DNA from: CAVQBC01 sp963848415
GTDB lineage: Bacteria; Actinomycetota; Thermoleophilia; Solirubrobacterales; Solirubrobacteraceae
Reading direction: 5' to 3'
DNA: 64,000 nucleotides
NCBI GenBank assembly: GCA_963848415.1
Contig: CAWKDN010000003.1
Span: forward strand, 186,001-250,000
Under the pieces are notes generated by a model, which saw only the letters and a program-made list of their open reading frames with translations, made no database searches and had not been told where the DNA came from. Made by a program: the position numbers and the translations under genes. Below, piece by piece: positions 24,771 to 32,020 of the stretch. Every line of letters starts with the position of its first letter. Within the stretch, counting starts at the first letter, position 1.

Positions 24771-24793
24771 CTCGGCGGCGAGTCGCCGCCGAG
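24771..24793 (-). terminator. Hairpin downstream of the DUF2382 gene
   Basis: CTCGGCGGCGA (24771-24781) is complementary to TCGCCGCCGAG (24783-24793) around a single central base, giving a very stable stem 18 bp beyond the stop of the minus-strand gene. It may terminate or attenuate transcription before the channel-like gene. Confidence 0.6.
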
Positions 24794-24810
24794 CAGGTCA
24801 GGCGGTGGGG

Positions 24811-25654
24811 CTAGCGGCGGTCGGCGGGGTCGACCGTGCCGACGCTGTCGTCGACCTCGATCTCCTCCTTGCGGACCTCCTCGGAGACGGTCCGCTCGTC
24901 GACCTCGGTGTCCTTGTCGAGGCGGATGCGCTCCTTCGGGACCGCGCGCTTGTCGACGACGACCTCTTCCTCGTGGAGCACGACCTCGTGCTCCTCCTCG
25001 GAGATGGCTGGGCCCGTCGCCCGCGGCGGGGGCGTTGGCGTCGGTGATCGGCTCGCGCTCGATGCGGACTTCCTCGCGGCGCACCGGGACGGTCTGGGTG
25101 ACCTCGTCGGTGACGACGTGCTTGCGCAGGCGCACGCGCCCGGCCTCGCGCTCGGTCGTGCCGACGCGCAACTCCTCCTCGGAGCGCGTCATCGCCTCGT
25201 CGGTCTCCGGGCCGCTGACGTCCTCGCCGACCGTCCCGCGACCCGTGCCGGTCGTCCCGGCGGCGTCGACATCGTCGCGGTCGTAGGACTCGCGGCCGGC
25301 GTCGCCCTCGGGCAGGCCGGAGTCCGAGCGCTGCTCGGAGTAGTCGAAGCCGTAGTGGCGGTAGAGGTCGGCTTCCTCGGACTGCGAGAGCTCGCCGTCG
25401 GCCTCGACGCCGGGGGCGTCCTTGATCAGGGCTTTGTCGTAGCTCACGTTCACGACCTCGCCGTTCTCGCGCGCATCGGCGAGCGGCACGAAGGTCTGCT
25501 TGGTGCCCAGCAGCCCGGTGTGGACGAGCGCCCATTCCGGCTGTCCGGTCTGGTCGTCGAGGTAGATCTCCTCGATGCGCCCGACCTTGTCGTCGCCGGC
25601 GGCGTAGAGGTCACGGCCACGCCAGGCGGTGCGGTCATCGGAGGTAGTCGTCAT
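24811..25654 (-). pseudogene. PRC-barrel/DUF2382 (YsnF-like) stress protein, frameshifted
   Basis: The product begins MTTTSDDRTAWRGRDLYAAG and has an N-terminal PRC-barrel (about 10-75) followed by DUF2382, marked by repeated VRREEVRIEREP and VVLHEEEVVVDKR units. The frame breaks near 25010-25016 (within GGGCCCA on the coding strand). Before it the protein reads REPITDANAPAAGDGP; after it the next frame continues ISEEEHEVVLHEEEVVVDKR to the TAG at 24811. One extra base explains the shift. Without it the protein would be about 280 residues. A ribosome binding site (AAGGAGA) precedes ATG 25654. Such proteins are typical of general stress regulons. Confidence 0.8.
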
Positions 25655-25846
25655 GTGCTTCTCCTTGATTGCGGGTGAGGACTGACGGCAGGGGGCCGCC
25701 CGCTCGGGCCGACTGCCAAACATGGGGACCGGGGTAACTGCGGCACGGAGAGGCCCTCTTCAGTAGGCGCCTCACCCGGTTGAAGCCGTGAGGTCGCAGG
25801 AGGGTCGGTTGTGCCGCACCACTTCCCGGTGCGCTGTACGTAGACC

Positions 25847-25873
25847 CTTCCCAACAGCCGGGTCCGGCCAAAC
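25847..25873 (-). promoter_or_regulatory. Putative SigB-type promoter, stress gene group
   Basis: On the minus strand, GTTT (25870-25873) and GGGAAG (25847-25852) are separated by 17 nt, resembling the GTTT-N15-17-GGGTAT promoters of SigB/SigF-type sigma factors. The context CGGTTTGGCC is shared with the site at 43440. The first coding gene starts ~190 nt downstream, so a long leader would result. The rest of the 280-bp gap (25655-25934) shows no recognisable gene or riboswitch. Confidence 0.35.
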
Positions 25874-25934
25874 CGAATGGGCCGAACCCGGTTGTCGGCG
25901 TCCGAATCGTGACGTGAAAGGTAGGTTGCACCGC

Positions 25935-26674
25935 GTGAGCGAGCTGGCGGGGCGCGTGGCGCTGGTGACGGGCGGCAGCGGCGGGATCGGCGCGGCGGTC
26001 TGCACGGCGCTGGCGCGGCCGGGGCCGCGGTCGCCGTCGGCTACGGGCGCGGCGGCGAGGCGCGCGCGCGTCGGGGCGCGATCGAGGCGGCGGGCGGCCG
26101 CGCCGTGGCGCTGGCGGCCGACCTCTCGGACCCGGCTGCCTGCGGACCGCTGGTCGACGCCGTGGATGCCGCGCTCGGGCCGGTGGACGTGCTGGTCGCC
26201 AACGCCGGGGTCTCGAAGCAGGCGCCGATCGAGGCCGTCGAGCTCGCCGAGTGGAAGCGCCACCTGGCGATCAACCTCACCGCCCCCTTCCTGCTCGCCC
26301 AGCGCGTCGTGCCCGGGATGCGCGAGCGCGGCTTCGGGCGCATCCTGTTCATGAGCTCGGTCGCGGCCTACGGCGGCGGCGTGATCGGCCCCCACTACGC
26401 GGCGACCAAGGCCGGGCTGCTCGGCCTCACGCACTCGCTGGCCGCGCGCACGGCGGCCGACGGCATCACGGTCAACGCGCTCGCTCCGGCGCTGATCGAG
26501 GACACGGCGATGCTGCCGCCGAGCGGCCCGGGGGGCGAGCCGCTCGAGGGCCTCGTGCCGGTCGGCCGGCTCGGCCGGCCCGAGGAAGTCGCCGGGCTCG
26601 CCGTGGCGGTGCTCGCCAACGGCTACCTCACCAGCCAGGCGATCGGCATCGACGGCGGCATGCACCCCAGATGA
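25935..26674 (+). pseudogene. SDR-family oxidoreductase, frameshifted
   Basis: This is a classical short-chain dehydrogenase: VALVTGGSGGIGAAV at the N-terminus, VANAGVS, the catalytic MSSVAAYGGG...YAATK with Ser/Tyr/Lys, and a C-terminal GIDGGMHPR, most like FabG-type 3-oxoacyl reductases. The start GTG 25935 is in one frame up to about CTALAR. After ~26016 the sequence continues in another frame as AGAAVAVGYGRGGEAA, so one base (probably a G in GCGCGGCC) is missing. Restored, the enzyme would be ~247 residues. It lies just upstream of the tocochromanol-type genes, but a functional link is only a guess. Confidence 0.8.
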
Positions 26675-26771
26675 GTGGTTCCGCGACCCCGCGACCGTCT
26701 GGCGGCGTCCCGCGGCGCTCCTGCCTCGCTGCGCTCGTCACCGGGCTTCGCCCTCGAGCGCCCGCCGAAAG

Positions 26772-26827
26772 GGCCCGTGGCACCACCACTGTGCCCTCGG
26801 GTGGGCACCGTCCAGCATCCACGGGCC
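26772..26827. promoter_or_regulatory. Nested hairpin in intergenic region
   Basis: GGCCCGTGG (26772-26780) pairs with CCACGGGCC (26819-26827), enclosing a second stem GTGCCC/GGGCAC. It lies in the ~197-bp gap between the SDR gene and the tocopherol cyclase gene and could be a terminator for the former or a structured leader for the latter. Nothing else was recognised in this gap. Confidence 0.45.
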
Positions 26828-26871
26828 ATCCGCCAGCCGGCCGCGCGGCCATGGAACCAATCATCTAATCC

Positions 26872-27825
26872 GTGCTGCTCGACCGCTACCGGCGCACCGG
26901 CGCCGACCTGCCCTTCGGCGACCCCACGCGCGCCCACGGGGTCGGGATGGAGGGCTACTACTGGCGGCTGACTGACCCGGTGGCCGGCCGCGTCGTGATC
27001 GCCCTGTGCGGCGTCGCCCGCGGGGCGGACGGCCCGTGGGCGCTGGTGACGCTCGCCGCCCACCCGGACCGCGTGCAGCGCACCGCGATGGTGCCGGGCG
27101 CGATCGCCGACCCCGCGGGGTTGGGCGTGCGCGCCGGCGCGGCGCTCGCCGCCGACGCGGGCCACCTGCGCGTCGACCTCGGCCCCGGCGCGCGGCTCGA
27201 CGTCGCGCTGCAGGACCGGCGCCCGTGGCCGCGGAGCGCGTTCGGCGCGCTGGGGCCCGCGCAGGCGCTCCCGGCGCTCGGCCAGTACTGGTATCCGCAC
27301 CTGCTGGGGGCGCGGGTGGCGGGGGAGGCGACGCTGGGCGACCGGGTCGTCCGCCTGGACGGCGCGACCGCCTACGCCGAGAAGAACTGGGGCGCGGCCT
27401 TCGCGGAGCGCTGGTGGTGGGGCCAGGCCCACGGCTTCGCCGACCCGGGGCTGTGCGTCGCCTTCGCCGGCGGGCGGCTGCGGCTGCCCGGCATCGTGGC
27501 CGCGCCGACCGCGGTCGTGGTGTCCGCCGGCGCGACGCTGCTACGGCTCTCGCCGCCCTTCGCCCGCACGGTCGCGTCCGCCGGGGCGAGCGGCTGGCGG
27601 GTGGGCGCGCGGTCGGCCCGGCACCGGGTCGTGCTCGAGGGGGAGGCCGGCACTGCCGGCACGCTCGCCCTGGCGGTGCCGCTGCCCGGCGGCGCGCCGG
27701 CCACCGAGCTGCGCTCGCGCCAGGGCCTGGCCGGCCGCCTGCGCGTCGAGGTGTGGCGCGGCCGCCGCCTGGTGCTCCGCGACGAGTCGCGGCTCGCCGG
27801 GCTCGAGCACGCGGCTCCGGCCTGA
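26872..27825 (+). CDS. Tocopherol cyclase family protein (VTE1-like)
   Basis: The 317-residue protein starts at GTG 26872. It matches the tocopherol cyclase family: an N-terminal GVGMEGYYWRLTD segment, then the signature YAEKNWGAAFAERWWWGQAH near residues 168-187, and a C-terminal lipocalin-like beta-rich half. In plants and cyanobacteria this enzyme closes the chromanol ring of prenylated methyl-benzoquinols to give tocopherols. The chromosome segment also holds a VTE3-like methyltransferase and a homogentisate prenyltransferase, which strongly supports a tocochromanol role. Family members of other function are possible, but the EKNWG block is typical. No signal peptide or membrane helix is seen. 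Confidence 0.85.
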   Translation: MLLDRYRRTGADLPFGDPTRAHGVGMEGYYWRLTDPVAGRVVIALCGVARGADGPWALVTLAAHPDRVQRTAMVPGAIADPAGLGVRAGAALAADAGHLRVDLGPGARLDVALQDRRPWPRSAFGALGPAQALPALGQYWYPHLLGARVAGEATLGDRVVRLDGATAYAEKNWGAAFAERWWWGQAHGFADPGLCVAFAGGRLRLPGIVAAPTAVVVSAGATLLRLSPPFARTVASAGASGWRVGARSARHRVVLEGEAGTAGTLALAVPLPGGAPATELRSRQGLAGRLRVEVWRGRRLVLRDESRLAGLEHAAPA

Positions 27826-27829
27826 GCGC

Positions 27830-28375
27830 TCAGCGCCGCTCGGCGCGCCGCGCGGCGATCGCGAGCGGCTCGGCGCCCACCAGCCGCTCGAACGGGCCGA
27901 TGACCGCCCACAGCGCGCGCAGGCGCATCGCGGCCGCGGCGTCGACCGGCTGCACGCGCGCCTCGCTGACCAGCTCGGCGCCGCCGGCCCCGTCCGCCTG
28001 TACCCAGTGGGCGAAGAGGACGCGCACCGTGCCGGGCTCGCTCCAGGCCGCGAACGCCTCGCGACCCGCGAGCGCGGGGTAGTCGCGCGTCAGCGTCCAG
28101 ATGCGCCCGCACAGGCCGGACACGGAGTAGTGCTCGCCGGCCTCCAGCGCGGTGAACGGATAGCTGCGGAACAGCTCCTCGAAGGTCTGGCCGCTCGGCG
28201 TGCCGGGGATCCGCCAGCGCACGAGCCGCCCGAGCGTGCGCGTGTCGGCCAGCCGGACCGCGCGCGCCTGCGCCCACAGCCGCGCCGGGTCGCTCGAGGC
28301 GTCGCGGCGGTGGTGGCTGCGGACCTGCGGGTCGGGCAGCCAGGCGTCCAGGCGAGAGGCGATCGGGTCGCTCAC
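27830..28375 (-). CDS. SRPBCC/DUF2867-like protein
   Basis: The 181-residue protein is on the minus strand between two tocochromanol-type genes and starts at GTG 28375. Residues ~30-170 look like a DUF2867-type (SRPBCC-fold-like) ligand-binding domain: VRLADTRTLGRLVRWR, TFEELFRSYPFTALEAG, SGLCGRIWTL, FAAWSEPGTVRVLFAHW and RLRALWAVIGPFERLV. Such folds bind hydrophobic ligands. The position suggests it might bind or shuttle a prenylquinol or chromanol, but that is inference from context. It is divergent from the methyltransferase gene, sharing a 76-bp promoter region, and converges on the cyclase gene with a 4-bp gap. Confidence 0.65.
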   Translation of the reverse strand: MSDPIASRLDAWLPDPQVRSHHRRDASSDPARLWAQARAVRLADTRTLGRLVRWRIPGTPSGQTFEELFRSYPFTALEAGEHYSVSGLCGRIWTLTRDYPALAGREAFAAWSEPGTVRVLFAHWVQADGAGGAELVSEARVQPVDAAAAMRLRALWAVIGPFERLVGAEPLAIAARRAERR

Positions 28376-28434
28376 CCGGCTCGTCCTACCCGCTCCGGGC
28401 GCGCCGGCGCGACGAGTCCGGCGGAGCCCGCGGG

Positions 28435-28440
28435 TAGGGT
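28435..28440 (+). promoter_or_regulatory. Putative -10 box (TAGGGT), methyltransferase gene
   Basis: The hexamer ends 11 nt before ATG 28452. The 76-bp gap to the divergent gene must also hold its promoter; GGGTAGGAC on the minus strand just before GTG 28375 is a candidate. Confidence 0.35.
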
Positions 28441-28451
28441 GACGCCGGGGC

Positions 28452-29276
28452 ATGCGGCTGATCCAGCACAAGCGGGAGGCGTTCTGGTTCTACCGCTTCC
28501 TCTCGCTCGGCTACGACCGGTGGGTCAACCCGCTGTTCTGGACCGCGGCGATGCGCACCGAGGCGCTCGTTCCCGCCCGCCTGGAGGATCCGGAGATCCG
28601 CGAGGTGCTCGACGTGGGCGCGGGCACCGGCTTCACCACCGAGGGCATCGTCGCCCACGTACCGGCCGAGCGGGTGACGATGCTCGACCAGAGCCCGCAC
28701 CAGCTCGCCCGCGCCGGGCAGCGCCCCGCGGTGGCCGCCTGCCCGAAGCGCCGGGGCGACGCCGAGGACCTGCCGTTCGCCACCGACCGCTTCGACCGCT
28801 ACGTCTCCGCGGGCAGCGTCGAGTACTGGCCCGATCCGCAGCGCGCGGTGGCCGAGGCCTACCGCGTGATCCGCCCGGGCGCGTCCGCGACCGTCATCGG
28901 GCCGCTGCGCCCGGCGCACCCGCTCGTGCGCCGGCTCGCGGAGCTGTGGATGCTCTTCCCGGCCGAGCGGGAGTACCGCGAGTGGTTCGAGCGCGCCGGC
29001 TTCGAGACGATCGAGGTCGTCTACGTCGCGCCGGACTGGTACGCCGAGGATTCCGGCGCGCCGTACGCGCTGGCGATCGCCGGGCGCAAGCCGGCCGCCG
29101 GGCCGTCGCCCTACGTCGCGCCGGCGCCGAAGGCCGAGGCGCTCGAGCAGCCGCTCACCGGCGTCGGCGAGCGGCTGCGATTCGCCGGGCGCTTCGTGGC
29201 CGGCTCGCTGGCCGGCGCCGCCTTCGTGCCGCTGGCGGCGGCGCTCACCCTGAAGGCGAGGCTGCGGCGCCGATGA
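28452..29276 (+). CDS. MPBQ/MSBQ methyltransferase-like enzyme (VTE3-like)
   Basis: The 274-residue SAM-dependent methyltransferase begins with the segment IQHKREAFWFYRFLS (4-18) seen in the plant VTE3 enzymes that methylate 2-methyl-6-phytyl- and 2-methyl-6-solanesyl-benzoquinol in tocopherol and plastoquinone synthesis. It has the SAM motif VLDVGAGTGFTT (about 53-64), TMLDQSPHQLARA, GDAEDLPFATDRFDRYVSAG and EYWPDPQRA, all close to the plant type. A C-terminal hydrophobic helix (about 244-268) before a basic end resembles the membrane anchor of the plant enzyme. It overlaps the prenyltransferase gene by 4 bp (ATGA), so the two are cotranslated. Confidence 0.88.
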   Translation: MRLIQHKREAFWFYRFLSLGYDRWVNPLFWTAAMRTEALVPARLEDPEIREVLDVGAGTGFTTEGIVAHVPAERVTMLDQSPHQLARAGQRPAVAACPKRRGDAEDLPFATDRFDRYVSAGSVEYWPDPQRAVAEAYRVIRPGASATVIGPLRPAHPLVRRLAELWMLFPAEREYREWFERAGFETIEVVYVAPDWYAEDSGAPYALAIAGRKPAAGPSPYVAPAPKAEALEQPLTGVGERLRFAGRFVAGSLAGAAFVPLAAALTLKARLRRR

Positions 29277-30244
29277 GCGGGCGCCCGGCAGCGCTGCGGG
29301 CCGCCGGCCAGGCCTCGCCCGCGCAGCGCGCCGTGGCGGCGCTGGCCGTCCTGTGGCGCTTCGGGCGCCCGCACACGGTGATCGGCACGACGCTGAGCGT
29401 CGCCGGGCTGTTCGTGATCGTGGCGGCGGAGGTGCCGGGCGTCGAGCTCGCCGCCGGCCTGGACAACCTCTTCTGGGTGCTGGTCGCGGCGCTGTGCGTC
29501 AACGTCGCCATCGTCGGGATCAACCAGATCACCGACGTCGACATCGACCGCGTCAACAAGCCGTTCCTGCCGATCGCCGCGGGCGAGCTGTCGCTGTCCT
29601 CCGCCCGCGCGATCGTCGCGGCGTGCACGGTGATCCCGCTCGTGCTGGCGATCACCCAGGGTGCCGCCGAGCTGGCGGCGGTGAGCCTCGGGCTGCTCGT
29701 GGGCGCCGCCTACTCGCTGCCGCCGGTGCGCCTGAAGCGCTTCCCGGTGCTGGCCTCGCTGAGCATCACGCTGGTCCGCAGCCTGGTGGTCAACCTCGGC
29801 GTCGCGCTGCACTTCTCGCTCGCGCTCGGCGACCCGGCCGACGCCGGCACGATCCCGCCCGAGGTGTGGGCGCTGACGCTGTTCGTCATCCCGTTCAGCT
29901 TCGCGATCGCCATCCTCAAGGACGTCCCCGACCTCGAGGGCGACCGCCGCTTCAGCATCCGCACGTTCACCGTCCGGATGGGCGGCGAGCGGGTGGTGCG
30001 GCTCGGGATGGCGGCCCTGACGCTGGCCTACCTGGGGATGGCGGTGGCGGGCCCGTGGCTGCTGCCGGGCTCCCAGCCGGTGGTGCTGGTCGCCGGGCAC
30101 CTCGCGGCGCTCGCGCTGCTGTGGCGCTGGCGCGCGCGGGCCGACCCGGCCGACGCGCGCGGCTTCACGCGCTTCTACATGGGCGTGTGGCGGCTGTTCT
30201 TCCTGGAGTACCCGCTGATGGCGCTCGCGGCCGTCGCCGGCTGA
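29273..30244 (+). CDS. Homogentisate prenyltransferase (VTE2/HPT-like, UbiA family)
   Basis: The 323-residue membrane protein has eight to nine transmembrane helices and both Asp-rich motifs of UbiA prenyltransferases: NQITDVDIDRVNKP near residues 83-96 and KDVPDLEGDRRF near 216-227. The start RPHTVIGTTLSV and the C-terminal RFYMGVWRLFFLEY match homogentisate phytyl/solanesyl transferases closely. It should join a prenyl diphosphate to homogentisate with decarboxylation, the committed step to tocopherols or plastoquinone. ATG 29273 overlaps the methyltransferase stop by 4 bp. The gene for homogentisate formation (4-hydroxyphenylpyruvate dioxygenase) is not in the window. Confidence 0.9.
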   Translation: MSGRPAALRAAGQASPAQRAVAALAVLWRFGRPHTVIGTTLSVAGLFVIVAAEVPGVELAAGLDNLFWVLVAALCVNVAIVGINQITDVDIDRVNKPFLPIAAGELSLSSARAIVAACTVIPLVLAITQGAAELAAVSLGLLVGAAYSLPPVRLKRFPVLASLSITLVRSLVVNLGVALHFSLALGDPADAGTIPPEVWALTLFVIPFSFAIAILKDVPDLEGDRRFSIRTFTVRMGGERVVRLGMAALTLAYLGMAVAGPWLLPGSQPVVLVAGHLAALALLWRWRARADPADARGFTRFYMGVWRLFFLEYPLMALAAVAG

Positions 30245-30285
30245 GCAGCGCGCGGCGATGTCCCTTTCCTGACCGCCGCGTTTCG

Positions 30286-30301
30286 CGAGAAGCGCTTCTC
30301 G
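30286..30301. promoter_or_regulatory. 16-bp perfect palindrome upstream of the glycan operon
   Basis: CGAGAAGCGCTTCTCG is a perfect palindrome 48 bp before the first gene of the carbamoyltransferase/heptose operon and 41 bp after the prenyltransferase stop. It may be an operator for the operon, or the stem of a terminator. The symmetric, AT-containing core favours a protein-binding site. Confidence 0.5.
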
Positions 30302-30349
30302 GAGAGTCCGGCTCGCAATGCTCGGAACCGCGTCGGCCACCGGCCGCCC

Positions 30350-32020
30350 ATGAAGGTCCTCGGCGTCAACGCCGTCTTCCACGATCCGGCCGCCGCGCTG
30401 GTCGTCGACGGGGTCACCGTGGCCGCCGCCGAGGAGGAGCGCTTCAGCCGCCGCAAGCACGGCAAGCCGCCCGTGGCGTTCTCGACGTGGGAGCTGCCCG
30501 AGCAGGCCGCCCGCTTCTGCCTCGAAGCGGCCGGCATCGGGCCCGAGGAGCTCGACGCCGTCGCCTACTCCTACGATCCGGCGCTCGCCCAGCCCGCGGG
30601 CACGGACATCACCGAGGCCGAGTGGGAGGGCCTGCGCACGCTCTACGCCCGCCGCGCGCCGCTGTTCCTGCGCACGGCCCTGCCAGGCCTGGACCCGGAC
30701 GTCGTGCGCTGGGTGCCCCATCACGTCGCGCACGCCGCCTCGGCCTACCTGGCCTCCGGCGCCGAGCAGTGCAGCGTGCTGGTGCTCGACGGCCGCGGCG
30801 AGCGTTCCTCCCACCTGGCCGGCCGCGCGGCCGGCGGGCGCTTCGAGCCGCTGGCCGCGCAGGCGCTGCCGCACTCGCTCGGTCTGCTCTACGAGGAGCT
30901 GACCGCCCACCTGGGCTTCCGGCGGTCCTCGGACGAGTACAAGGTGATGGCGATGGCCTCCTACGGGCGGCCGGCCCACCTGGACGCGTTCCGGGAGCTG
31001 GTGCGCGCCGACGCGCACGGCGGCTTCCGCGTCGAGCCGCTGGACTTCGCCGCCTTCGCGCCGGCACTCGCCCCGGGCGGCGAGTTCACGCCGGCCCACG
31101 CCGACCTCGCCGCGACCGTGCAGTGCCGGCTGGAGGAGGTGCTGCTCGACCTGGCGAGCTGGCTGCACGCCCGCACCGGCGACCGCGACCTGGTGCTCGC
31201 GGGCGGTGTCGCGCTCAACTGCGTCGCGAACTCGCGGCTGTGGCGCGAGGGGCCGTTCGAGCGCATCTGGGTGCAGCCCGCCGCGGGCGACTCCGGCACC
31301 GCGCTGGGCGCCGCGATGTACGTCGCCCAGGCGCTCGGCGACGGGGTGGCGCCGATGCCGACCGCCGCGCTCGGGCGCGGCTGGGCGGACGACGAGCTGG
31401 CCGACCGCCTGCAGACGGCCGGCGTCTCCTTCGAGCGACCGGACGACGTCGCCGACGCGGTCGCGGAGGTGCTGGCCTCAGACGGCGTGGTCGCGTGGTT
31501 TCAGGGCCGTTCGGAGTTCGGCCCGCGCGCGCTCGGGCACCGCTCGCTGCTGGCCGACCCGCGGCGGCCGGAGAACCTGGAGAAGCTCAACGACATCAAG
31601 GGCCGCGAGCAGTTCCGGCCGGTCGCGCCGATGGTGCTGGCCCAGCGCGCGGCGGAGATCTTCGACGGGCCGCTGCCGAGCCCGTTCATGCTCTTCACCC
31701 ACGGTGTCCGCGACGGCTGGGCCGAGCGCATCCCAGCGGTCGTCCACGTCGACGGGACCGCGCGCATCCAGACCGTGGATCGCGAGCAGGAGCCGCTCGT
31801 CGCGCGTATGCTCGAGTGCTTCGAGGCCCGTACCGGCGTCCCGGTGGTGGTCAACACGAGCCTGAACACCGCGGGTCGCCCGATGGTCGACGATCCTCGC
31901 GACGCGCTCGAGTGCTTCGGCTCCTCGCCGGTCGACCTGCTCGCGATCGGCCCGTTCGTCGTCCGCCGCGCGGCGCTCACGGCGCCCGCCGGGAGGCGCG
32001 CCGAGCCCGTCGCCGCATGA
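30350..32020 (+). CDS. Carbamoyltransferase (NodU/TobZ family)
   Basis: The 556-residue enzyme transfers a carbamoyl group from carbamoyl phosphate, through carbamoyl-AMP, to a hydroxyl of a sugar or natural product. The N-terminal Kae1-like domain shows GVNAVFHDPAAALV, the metal-binding HHVAHAASAYL near residue 123 and VLDGRGE. The C-terminal carbamoyltransferase domain shows GRSEFGPRALGHRSLLADPR and VVVNTSLNTAGRPMV. It opens a strictly coupled operon (ATGA overlap with the next gene) with heptose-synthesis and glycosyltransferase genes, so the acceptor is probably a sugar of that glycan. A 16-bp palindrome lies upstream. Confidence 0.9.
   Translation: MKVLGVNAVFHDPAAALVVDGVTVAAAEEERFSRRKHGKPPVAFSTWELPEQAARFCLEAAGIGPEELDAVAYSYDPALAQPAGTDITEAEWEGLRTLYARRAPLFLRTALPGLDPDVVRWVPHHVAHAASAYLASGAEQCSVLVLDGRGERSSHLAGRAAGGRFEPLAAQALPHSLGLLYEELTAHLGFRRSSDEYKVMAMASYGRPAHLDAFRELVRADAHGGFRVEPLDFAAFAPALAPGGEFTPAHADLAATVQCRLEEVLLDLASWLHARTGDRDLVLAGGVALNCVANSRLWREGPFERIWVQPAAGDSGTALGAAMYVAQALGDGVAPMPTAALGRGWADDELADRLQTAGVSFERPDDVADAVAEVLASDGVVAWFQGRSEFGPRALGHRSLLADPRRPENLEKLNDIKGREQFRPVAPMVLAQRAAEIFDGPLPSPFMLFTHGVRDGWAERIPAVVHVDGTARIQTVDREQEPLVARMLECFEARTGVPVVVNTSLNTAGRPMVDDPRDALECFGSSPVDLLAIGPFVVRRAALTAPAGRRAEPVAA

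Noticed and set aside
25655..25934. A riboswitch in the 280-bp gap before the DUF2382 gene
   Set aside because: I compared it by eye with cobalamin and cyclic di-AMP types and found no conserved core. Only a SigB-like promoter is retained, at low confidence.
26675..26871. A ~98-residue gene between the SDR and the cyclase
   Set aside because: The frame continues into the cyclase region out of phase, has no domain, and the region contains a nested hairpin. It is treated as intergenic.
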